Shown here: in pieces, positions 57,381 to 64,000 of the stretch
Numbering within the stretch: position 1 is the stretch's first letter
Layout: every line of letters starts with the position of its first letter
NCBI GenBank assembly: GCA_963674835.2
Contig: CAXXKC010000002.1
Coordinates: 868,001 to 932,000 of the forward strand
Direction: 5' to 3'
Source of the DNA: G963674835 sp963674835
GTDB lineage: Bacteria > Planctomycetota > Planctomycetia > Pirellulales > Thermoguttaceae
Length of the DNA: 64,000 nucleotides
The notes under the pieces: model-generated
Told to the model about the DNA's origin: nothing
Databases searched by the model: none
The model's input: the letters and a program-made list of their open reading frames with translations, nothing else
Program-made: the position numbers and the translations under genes

Positions 57381-57406
57381 TGTAGCACAGCCGCCCTCGG
57401 CTGTGC
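57381..57406. repeat. Family C intergenic hairpin repeat, copy 3
   Basis: TGTAGCACAGCCG, loop CCCT, CGGCTGTGC; a 9-bp stem GCACAGCCG/CGGCTGTGC. It lies in the divergent gap between the dehydrogenase and the URO-D-family gene. Confidence 0.8.
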
Positions 57407-57512
57407 CCCCACTCACCACCTCCTCCCCCTCGACTTGCATTTCTTGCCGCTAACTGCCATCATGCAGCCGTCGTGATCGCCCTCTTTGACGCCCCTTACG
57501 CCGAGGTGCCCT

Positions 57513-58679
57513 GTGACCAAGGAGACATTGACCTCTCGCCAACGGATCCTCAAGGCCATCAACCACCAGGAACCCGATCGGGTGCCGATCGACCTGGGCG
57601 GAAACCAGACCGGCATCCATAAGTTCGCCTATCAGGCCCTGCTCGAATACCTCGGTATCGATGACGACATCGTCATCATGGACGCTGCCCAACAGTTGGC
57701 CCGCCCTTGCGAGGCGGTGCTCGAGCGGCTCCGGGTCGACACTCGCTACATCGCTGCCGGCGCACCCGCCGATTTCAAAGGCGAGATCGAGAAGGTCCAG
57801 CGCAACGGCCGCCTCTGGCACGACCTCATCGACGAGTTCGGCGTTCGTTGGTCGATGCCCGACGACCAGCCCTACTACATGGATATCACCTACCACCCTA
57901 TGGCCAACGCCACCCTGGCCGACGTGGCCGACTATCCGTTCCCAAAAGGCGATGATCCCAGCCGGTTCGTCGGCCTCCGCGATCGGGCATTGGAAATCCG
58001 CAACCAAACGCCCTACGCCGTCATCAGCGGCATCTCAGGCGTCGTCTACGAAACCTGCTGGTACCTGCGCGGACTAGAGCAGTGGTTCATCGACATGCTT
58101 ACCCAGCCCGACTTCTGCGCGGCCCTTCTGGACCAAACGCTGAAATTCTGGATGGACTGGTTCCGCCTGTTCCTCGACGAGGTTGGCGACGTCGTCGACG
58201 TCATCATGGTCGGCGACGACTTGGCCGGGCAAAAGGGTCCGCTCTTCAAACCCGAATTCTATCGCCGCGTCGTCAAGCCCCGTCAGAAAGAGTTGGTCCA
58301 GTACATCCGCTCGCGGACCGAAGCCAAGATCTGGTACCACACCTGCGGCTCGTGCGCCCAATATATCCCCGACCTGCTGGACAATGGCGTCGACATCCTC
58401 AACCCCGTCCAGATCAGCGCCCTCAACATGGACCCCGCCGACCTCAAGTCCCGCTTCGGCGACCAGATGGTCTTCTGGGGCGGAGCGATCGACGCCCAGC
58501 ATGTTCTCCCCTCTGCCTCGGAAGAAGCGGTCCGCGAGCACGTGCGTCGAAACATGGCCATCTGGAAGCCCGGCGGCGGCTACGTCTTCAACAACGTCCA
58601 CAACATCCAGGCCGGCGTCCCCGCAGCCAACATTGTCGCCATGTACGACGCCGCCTACGAGTTCGGACAGTACCAGTAA
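57513..58679 (+). CDS. Uroporphyrinogen-decarboxylase-family protein
   Basis: A 388-residue URO-D/MtaA-type TIM barrel. SRQRILKAINHQEPDRVPIDLGG opens the family domain. GDDLAGQKGPLFKPEFY and IWYHTCGSCAQYIPDLLDNGVDILNPVQ are the signature segments of the methyltransferase-like branch, with HTCGS providing metal-ligand candidates. The C-terminus is KPGGGYVFNNVHNIQAGVP. In contrast to HemE proper it probably demethylates or transfers methyl groups; the substrate is unknown. I start at GTG 57513, preceded by GAGGTG. The next gene follows 53 bases later. Confidence 0.83.
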   Translation: MTKETLTSRQRILKAINHQEPDRVPIDLGGNQTGIHKFAYQALLEYLGIDDDIVIMDAAQQLARPCEAVLERLRVDTRYIAAGAPADFKGEIEKVQRNGRLWHDLIDEFGVRWSMPDDQPYYMDITYHPMANATLADVADYPFPKGDDPSRFVGLRDRALEIRNQTPYAVISGISGVVYETCWYLRGLEQWFIDMLTQPDFCAALLDQTLKFWMDWFRLFLDEVGDVVDVIMVGDDLAGQKGPLFKPEFYRRVVKPRQKELVQYIRSRTEAKIWYHTCGSCAQYIPDLLDNGVDILNPVQISALNMDPADLKSRFGDQMVFWGGAIDAQHVLPSASEEAVREHVRRNMAIWKPGGGYVFNNVHNIQAGVPAANIVAMYDAAYEFGQYQ

Positions 58680-58732
58680 GATCGCTCCAGCGCTGTCCAG
58701 AACGCAGAATCACCGCCGCCACGAGGATCTCC

Positions 58733-60772
58733 ATGGCCTCCTTGCGCTACTCCCCCCTGACTGTTCTGGTCCTCATCGCTGCCGCATGCAGCGCGTTGGC
58801 CGACGACCTCAACGTGCCGCCCGAGAAGATCGATGGTGGCCCGCCCGGTGGCATGATGCACCGCTATCTGGAACGCCAGGTGGAACAGGCTATTGCCCAG
58901 TGGCGCGCCGCCTACGAAGAGCGAAAATCGCCCGAACAGATCGCCGCATATCAGAAACAAATGCGCGAGAAGTTCCTCACGGCCATCGGGGGGCTGCCCG
59001 AGCCGACACCCCTCGAGTCGCGGGTCGTCGGCACCGTGTCGCGGCCCGGCTATCAGGTCGACAAGATCATCTTTGAGAGCCAGCCAAAGCACTTTGTCAC
59101 CGCCCTCCTGTTCCTTCCCGATGCCAATCGTTTCAAGCCGCCCTACCCAGGCGTGATCATGCCGTGCGGCCATGCTTCCGATGGCAAGGGACACAAGGAA
59201 TATCAGACAGGCGCCGCCCTGTTGGCCCTCAACGGCATGGCGGCGCTCGTGTTCGACCCCATCGACCAGGGCGAGCGAGGCCAGTATCTCGGTCCCGGCG
59301 GCTGGCCCAAGCTCTGGGGCACCGCCGCGCACACCGTCGTCGGCATGGGCTGCGTCCTGCTGGGCCAGAACACCGCTCGCTTCGAGATCTGGGACGGCAT
59401 GCGAGCCATCGACTACCTGCAATCGCGCCCCGAAATCGATCCAACACGCATCGGCTGCACCGGCTGCAGCGGTGGCGGTACGCAAACCACCTATCTCATG
59501 GCACTTGATGACCGCATCGCCGCCGCCGCGCCCAGTTGCTATGTCACCAGCACACCCCGACTGCTCGAAGTCTACGGTACCGACGATTCCGAGCAGCAGA
59601 TCTTCGGCCAGCTACTCGGCGGCCCCTTCGAGTCCGACATGGTTATGATGCGGGCTCCTTCCCCCGTGCTGATCCTCGCCGCCACCCACGACTTCTTCGA
59701 CATCGTTGGTTCCTGGCAAACGCTTCGCAACGCAAAACGCCTTTTCACCCGCATGGGCTATGCCGAGCGAGTCGACATCGTCGAAAACGACGCCAAGCAC
59801 GGCTACGCCCAACTCCAACGCGAGGGCATGGCACGGTGGATGTCGCGATGGCTTCTAGGCAAGGACCTTCCCATCACCGAACCGGAGATTGATCTCCTCG
59901 CCGAAGATGAGTACCGCTGCACGCCGGACGGCAAGGTCATGATGCTCCCCGGATCACGCTCCGTGTACGACCTGAACGAAGACTACGAAAACAAGCTCGC
60001 CGTGCGTCGCAAGGCATCATGGACCACCGGCGACCGTGCCGCCCTCTTCGACGGCGTGCGACACCTGACCGGAATCCGCATCCTGTCCGACCTCCCCAAG
60101 CCGACCGTCGAAACGGTCGCAACCATCCCTCGCGACGGATACGCCGTCGAAAAACTGGTGATCCGCCCCGAACCGGGCATCTGCCTTCCCGCACTCCTGT
60201 TCCTCCCCGCAAAGCCGGGCCAGGACCGCGTCGTCCTTCATGTTCACCAGCAAGGAAAGACGGCCGAACTGGCCGCCCTGGAGGAACGCGCCAAGAACGG
60301 CGTGGCCATCCTGGCCGTCGATCTCCGCGGAACAGGCCAAACCCAGTCGACCACCAAGGGATGGGGCGGCCCGCAACATCAAGACTCCTATCTCGCTTAT
60401 ATGCTCGGCCGCTCAATCGTCGGAATGCGAGCCGAGGACGTACTCACCTCCGCCCGATACGCGTCCGAACGGGTAACCGGCGGGCGGCCCGCGTCGATCG
60501 AACTCGAGGCCGTCGGCAACGTCGGCATCCCCGCGCTCCATGCGGCCGCGCTGGAACCTGCACTCTTCCACAGCGTGAAACTCCGCGGAACGCTCGCCTC
60601 CTGGTCCAACGTCATTCACAGCCGCCTCAACCGCGACCAGGTGACCAACTTCGTCCACGGCGCCCTCACCCACTACGATCTCCCCAACCTCGCAGCGACC
60701 TTGGGCCAGAAACTCTCGATCGAGCAACCAGTCGACGCCATGGGAGCCCTCACCCGGACACAAGCCCCATAG
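58733..60772 (+). CDS. Exported two-domain alpha/beta hydrolase (acetylxylan-esterase-like), second domain degenerate
   Basis: A 679-residue exported protein with a signal peptide (PLTVLVLIAAACSALA). The N-terminal alpha/beta hydrolase has the elbow GCSGGG, with Ser246, plus HGYAQLQREGM (His candidate). A second, related domain covers about 430-679 (VVLHVHQQGKTAELAALEER, AILAVDLRGTGQTQ), but its elbow reads VGNVGI at residues 594-599, with Val in the nucleophile position, so it looks inactive. Members of this family deacetylate polysaccharides. GAGGATC precedes ATG 58733. It is in line with the URO-D-family gene. Confidence 0.8.
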   Translation: MASLRYSPLTVLVLIAAACSALADDLNVPPEKIDGGPPGGMMHRYLERQVEQAIAQWRAAYEERKSPEQIAAYQKQMREKFLTAIGGLPEPTPLESRVVGTVSRPGYQVDKIIFESQPKHFVTALLFLPDANRFKPPYPGVIMPCGHASDGKGHKEYQTGAALLALNGMAALVFDPIDQGERGQYLGPGGWPKLWGTAAHTVVGMGCVLLGQNTARFEIWDGMRAIDYLQSRPEIDPTRIGCTGCSGGGTQTTYLMALDDRIAAAAPSCYVTSTPRLLEVYGTDDSEQQIFGQLLGGPFESDMVMMRAPSPVLILAATHDFFDIVGSWQTLRNAKRLFTRMGYAERVDIVENDAKHGYAQLQREGMARWMSRWLLGKDLPITEPEIDLLAEDEYRCTPDGKVMMLPGSRSVYDLNEDYENKLAVRRKASWTTGDRAALFDGVRHLTGIRILSDLPKPTVETVATIPRDGYAVEKLVIRPEPGICLPALLFLPAKPGQDRVVLHVHQQGKTAELAALEERAKNGVAILAVDLRGTGQTQSTTKGWGGPQHQDSYLAYMLGRSIVGMRAEDVLTSARYASERVTGGRPASIELEAVGNVGIPALHAAALEPALFHSVKLRGTLASWSNVIHSRLNRDQVTNFVHGALTHYDLPNLAATLGQKLSIEQPVDAMGALTRTQAP

Positions 60773-60806
60773 CCAAATCCTACCGATAGTCTTCGCGACC
60801 ACCTGA

Positions 60807-60833
60807 AGGGTGGGCCGAGCGCAGCGAGCCCGA
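60807..60833. repeat. Family B intergenic repeat, partial copy
   Basis: AGGGTGGGCCGAGC and GCAGCGAGCCCGAC match the interior of the element at 13085-13163, but the flanking inverted repeats are missing. Confidence 0.55.
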
Positions 60834-60983
60834 CAAGCCATCATCCGAACCCATCCGCGCAACAATCGCAGTGGTCCGTCCGGCAGCAATGGGCTCACAC
60901 AGATCTCCCCACCCGACCGAAGAAGCCCAACGCCCCTCCCCTTGCACACGCACCGCCAATCATCTAGAACGCATCCGGCGTAA

Positions 60984-61059
60984 CCGTAGCGTGTATTTCG
61001 CCTTCGGAACCGTAGAAACACGCCGCAGCGAACGCTACGGTCAAGTGCGACACGCACTA
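60984..61059. repeat. Family A intergenic repeat, copy 6
   Basis: The best-preserved copy: CCGTAGCGT at the left pairs with ACGCTACGG at 61032-61040, and the terminal AGTGCG/CGCACT hairpin follows. It lies between two plus-strand genes. Confidence 0.87.
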
Positions 61060-61109
61060 GCCTTTCCTGAACTGATCCACGGCCTCACCCTGGACGTCGA
61101 ATCAACCGG

Positions 61110-61880
61110 ATGGAAATCGCCCCAACGTCCGAAAACGCTCCCCTCGAACCGTCCGCGCCCACCGCGCCGACCCCCTGGGGCTTCTGGGCGACAACCGGCT
61201 TCTCACTCATTGTCCTGACCACGTTTCTCGTCCTGCAGGTGATTGTCGCGGCTGGCTATATCGCGATTAGCGCGGTACTGCAGCCGGGGGTCGATTTGAT
61301 GAAAGTCGCCGAATCGGCCTCCGCCAACGGGCTGCTGCTCTCCATCGCCACCTGGGGGACCATGCCGATTTGCCTGGTACTGGTGCTCCTGTTTGCCAAG
61401 CTGCGCCACGGCTGGACCGTGGCCGACTATCTCGCCTTGCGACCAGTGCCGGTACGCACGATCCTGTTGTGGCTGGGCGCCTTGCTCGTGTTCTGCATCG
61501 CGTCCGATACTGTCACCTACCTGATCGGCCGCCCCCTGGTACCGAGCTTCATGCGCAAGGTGTACGCTACTGCCTACTGGACGCCCTTGCTTTGGTCCGC
61601 TCTGGTAATCGCCGCACCCGCATTCGAGGAAGCGTTCTTCCGCGGCTTCATGCTCCGCGGGCTGCGCGCCTCGTGGCTCGGCGCAACAGGCTCGGTCCTG
61701 GTCACGTCCGCTGCCTGGACGGCTCTTCATCTCCAGTACGACGCTTGCTCGCAAGCCATTCTCTTCATGGTGGGCCTTCTCTTCGGCGCCGCCCGCCTCA
61801 AGACCGGATCACTCTACCCGGCGCTGGCCATGCATGCCACCATGAACTTCCTGGCAACGCTCGAAGTCGTTCTACTGTAG
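61110..61880 (+). CDS. CPBP-family intramembrane protease
   Basis: A 256-residue membrane protein with about eight hydrophobic helices. The catalytic motifs are EEAFFRGFMLRGL (EExxxR motif) near residue 172, TALHLQYDA (Fx3H-like His), and HATMNFLA, all as in Rce1/CPBP proteases. CPBP proteins cleave prenylated or membrane substrates and often serve in peptide maturation or immunity. No bacteriocin-like peptide is evident nearby. ATG 61110 is the only in-frame candidate. It is preceded by repeat A copy 6. Confidence 0.85.
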   Translation: MEIAPTSENAPLEPSAPTAPTPWGFWATTGFSLIVLTTFLVLQVIVAAGYIAISAVLQPGVDLMKVAESASANGLLLSIATWGTMPICLVLVLLFAKLRHGWTVADYLALRPVPVRTILLWLGALLVFCIASDTVTYLIGRPLVPSFMRKVYATAYWTPLLWSALVIAAPAFEEAFFRGFMLRGLRASWLGATGSVLVTSAAWTALHLQYDACSQAILFMVGLLFGAARLKTGSLYPALAMHATMNFLATLEVVLL

Positions 61881-61936
61881 CGGTGGGTCCATCACTGGCT
61901 CGCGAATACCCGCAGCGTCGTCCGGTCCAACGGCCC

Positions 61937-63418
61937 CTACGGGTTCAACCGCACCGTGACCGTCTTGGTCTCGTAGTAGGGTCGAAGCCCCTCCTCACCC
62001 AACTCGCGACCGATGCCCGACAGCTTGAACCCACCAGCCGGCGCCGCCACATCCAAGGCGAAATAGCAATTCACCCAAACCGTGCCGGCCTTGATTCTGG
62101 CCGCCAACGTGTGCGCCTTCTCGATGTCTCGGGTCCACACGGCCGCGGCCAGGCCGTAGGCCGTATCGTTCGCTCGGCGCACCACGTCGTCCACGTCGCA
62201 GAACCGCAACACGCTGAGCACCGGGCCGAAAATCTCCTCCCGGGCGATCCGCATGCTGTCGCCAACGTCAGTGAATAGCGTCTGCTCCACGAAGTAGCCC
62301 CGCTCGCCCCACCGGCTCCCGCCCGTCAGACACTTGGCACCCTCCTGCCGGCCGACGTCGATGTAGTTGAGCACCCGATCAAACTGCTCTTTGCTCACCT
62401 GGGGCCCGGCCTCGGTCTGCGGGTCCAGCGGATCGCCCAGGCGGGTCTGCCGATTCTGCTGCACGAGCTTTTCGACAACCTCGTCGTAAATCTTGTCTTC
62501 CACGTACAGCCGACTTCCGGCACAGCAAACCTGACCCTGATTGGCGTACAGCGCCGCATGAGCGGTCAGGGCCGCCACGTCTACGTCCGCATCGGCAAAG
62601 ATGATGTTCGGACTCTTGCCGCCCAGTTCGAACGTCAACCGCTTCATTGTGGCCGCCGCCTCGCGCATGATCGTTTGGCCTGTGCGGGTTTCCCCCGTGA
62701 AGGAAATCTTGTCGACCCCGGGGTGACGCACGATCGCCGCGCCCGTCTTGGGCCCATCGCCCGGCAGCACGTTGACCACCCCGTCCGGAATGCCCGCCTC
62801 TTGGCAGAGCTGCCCCACGCGCAGCGCCGATAGCGGCGTCTGCTCCGCCGGCTTCAGCAGCACCGTACACCCGGCAGCCAAGGCAGGTGCCAGCTTCCAC
62901 ACCGCGTTGACCAGCGGATAGTTCCATGGGATGATCTGCCCCACAACGCCCACCGGCTCCAAACGCGTGTACGTCAAGTTCGGACTGCAAACGGGAATCG
63001 TCTTGCCGTGCATCTTATCGGCATAGCCCGCGTAGTAGCGCAGAGCCTCTGTGGCCAGCGGTACGTCGTTTCGGGCATCGCGGATAGGCTTGCCGCAATC
63101 CAACGTGTCCAGGGTGGCCAGTTCCTCGCCGTGGGCCTCGATCAGTTCTGCCAGCCGGACCATCAGCCGGCCGCGATCACGGCCGTACGTTCGCGACCAC
63201 GGCCCTTCCTCCAATGCCCGCCTCGCAGCGCTCACCGCGCTGTCGACATCCACCTCGTCCGCCTCCGACACCTCCGCCAAGACCTCTTCGGTGGCCGGGT
63301 TAACGGTGGCAAATGCCTTGCCCTCCGACGACGGAACCCATCGACCATCGATGAAACACTCCGTGTACCGGATCTTGGGAATCGTCACTTTCGATTCGGC
63401 TTTGGCGGGCGTTGCCAC
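61937..63418 (-). CDS. NAD(P)-dependent aldehyde dehydrogenase
   Basis: A 493-residue aldehyde dehydrogenase. The oxyanion and cofactor region includes IIPWNYPLVNAVWKLAPAL, the general base Glu264 lies in FELGGKSP, and the catalytic Cys298 lies in NQGQVCCAGSR. SGIGRELGEEGLRPYYETKT is the C-terminal ALDH signature. It oxidises aldehydes to carboxylates; the substrate is not evident. The start is GTG 63418, immediately preceded by AGGAGGTGATCC, a 12-base perfect match to the anti-Shine-Dalgarno. It is convergent with the CPBP gene, 56 bases away. Confidence 0.96.
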   Translation of the reverse strand: MATPAKAESKVTIPKIRYTECFIDGRWVPSSEGKAFATVNPATEEVLAEVSEADEVDVDSAVSAARRALEEGPWSRTYGRDRGRLMVRLAELIEAHGEELATLDTLDCGKPIRDARNDVPLATEALRYYAGYADKMHGKTIPVCSPNLTYTRLEPVGVVGQIIPWNYPLVNAVWKLAPALAAGCTVLLKPAEQTPLSALRVGQLCQEAGIPDGVVNVLPGDGPKTGAAIVRHPGVDKISFTGETRTGQTIMREAAATMKRLTFELGGKSPNIIFADADVDVAALTAHAALYANQGQVCCAGSRLYVEDKIYDEVVEKLVQQNRQTRLGDPLDPQTEAGPQVSKEQFDRVLNYIDVGRQEGAKCLTGGSRWGERGYFVEQTLFTDVGDSMRIAREEIFGPVLSVLRFCDVDDVVRRANDTAYGLAAAVWTRDIEKAHTLAARIKAGTVWVNCYFALDVAAPAGGFKLSGIGRELGEEGLRPYYETKTVTVRLNP

Positions 63419-63430
63419 GGATCACCTCCT
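63419..63430 (-). promoter_or_regulatory. Exceptionally strong ribosome binding site for the aldehyde dehydrogenase
   Basis: AGGAGGTGATCC is exactly complementary to the conserved 3' tail of bacterial 16S rRNA, and the GGAGG core sits 6 bases from the GTG start. It decides the start codon. Confidence 0.85.
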
Positions 63431-63735
63431 GGACAAACGAATGACTTGAGTAGTATCGGCGAAGCATTCCTCGCGATCCGCTCTGTCCGACGAACGAACA
63501 GGGCGGCCGCAACTCCACCGATAAGATACCCGAGATCGTCCCCGCCGCAAGTCGGTCCAGAAAGGACCCTGCGCGGCCGGCGCAAACCCAATCGCGAAAC
63601 GACCGAAGCCGACACAAAGTCTTTCGGCCGGTTGGGCGAGACCGAGAACTACTTCCGGCCGGTCCGAGAGAACGACCCTCGCGATCACGAAGACCCGCCT
63701 CGCCCACAACCATCCACACTGCCTACGAATGGCAT

Positions 63736-63761
63736 GGGGAGGGCCCGCACCGGCCCTCCCC
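63736..63761. other. Strong GC-rich hairpin
   Basis: GGGGAGGGCC and GGCCCTCCCC form a perfect 10-bp stem with a 6-base loop. No T-run follows on either side, so it is a candidate terminator or RNA structure only. Confidence 0.55.
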
Positions 63762-64000
63762 ACGTTTCGATCGCGGCAGCCCCAGGTTCCTGTCGCCCTA
63801 TAACATGCGCCGCCGGTCCTCAGCGGGCGCCAGAATGCCCCACACAACGGAGAACAGACTGGCAACCCACGCTGCTTCAACAAGCCGCCAGCCAGACGAG
63901 CACTCTCAACCGCGAGAACTGGCTCGTCTACTGCTGCCATCGAATCACGGATGCAGCCAGTTCCATTCCGAAGTCTCCCAAATTATAGCGCCCCCGTGAA

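Larger units (their letters stand above)
60773..61109. other. Intergenic region with repeat B fragment and repeat A copy 6
   Basis: The 337 bases hold a partial family B element at 60807-60833 and family A copy 6 at 60984-61059. Nothing else is recognised. Confidence 0.6.
63419..64000. other. Right-edge non-coding region with hairpin
   Basis: About 580 bases to the window edge contain no supported gene. A strong hairpin lies at 63736-63761, and TATAAT on the minus strand at about 63982-63988 could be a -10 element for a gene. The open frames here are overlapping shadows. Confidence 0.5.

Noticed and set aside
63419..63430. 16S rRNA 3' end fragment (GGATCACCTCCT on the plus strand)
   Set aside because: Only 12 bases match and they act as a Shine-Dalgarno for the adjacent GTG; no rRNA sequence surrounds them.
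63008..63988. 326-codon plus-strand frame at the right edge
   Set aside because: Its left part is antisense to the aldehyde dehydrogenase and its right part has low-complexity, non-conserved sequence.

Overview
This is a GC-rich bacterial window that reads as Planctomycetota, probably a Pirellulales-like lineage. That placement is inferred from gene content: several Tat-exported Gfo/Idh/MocA dehydrogenases and FAD oxidoreductases, a squalene-cyclase-repeat protein with a signal peptide, a FlgI-like lipoprotein carrying HEAT-like repeats, an orphan HTH-receiver protein, and a lysine/alanine-repeat histone H1-like peptide. I see no rRNA, tRNA, CRISPR array, prophage or transposase gene. The left edge cuts an hrpA-type helicase.

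Region by region. 0-9.7 kb: HrpA helicase, a sorbosone-dehydrogenase-like propeller, a two-gene lipid operon (cyclopropane-synthase-type methyltransferase plus a geranylgeranyl-reductase-type flavoprotein), a tandem universal stress protein, an HlyD-like adaptor and an exported terpene-cyclase-fold protein. 9.7-17.3 kb: FtsH, a GH43-like propeller, RecQ and a CE15-type esterase. 17.3-24 kb: a 1.3 kb gene-poor, partly AT-richer stretch leading into the H1-like gene, then a PP-loop thiolase-like protein, RNase III, a CbiA/CobB-like protein that has lost its catalytic motifs, and MgtE. 24-33 kb: a BON-domain protein, a tight thiL-tsaE pair behind an HtrA protease, a proline-rich lipoprotein candidate, and feoA-feoB behind a Fur-like operator. 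33-39 kb: two uncharacterised proteins, a Tat-exported sugar-isomerase-like protein with a Gfo/Idh/MocA partner, and an HTH-receiver regulator. 39-47 kb: a minus-strand housekeeping run dnaJ-rnpA-yidD, then the FlgI-HEAT lipoprotein and smc. 47-64 kb: a CehA-like protein, a haloalkane-dehalogenase-like hydrolase with queD-like, fliG, mutS, exported oxidoreductases, a URO-D-family protein, a two-domain esterase, a CPBP protease and an aldehyde dehydrogenase.

The most unusual non-coding signal is a set of dispersed intergenic repeats. Family A (six copies, about 62-78 bp) ends in a small hairpin. In three places its last bases supply the TAG stop codon of the neighbouring minus-strand gene; a second family does the same for recQ. 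A third family is a hairpin found three times. The most unusual protein is the CbiA-like pseudoenzyme at 21136-22482, which lacks both the P-loop and the glutaminase cysteine. No large undescribed multi-gene defence or biosynthetic system is evident. The lipid operon and the pseudoenzyme are the best leads.
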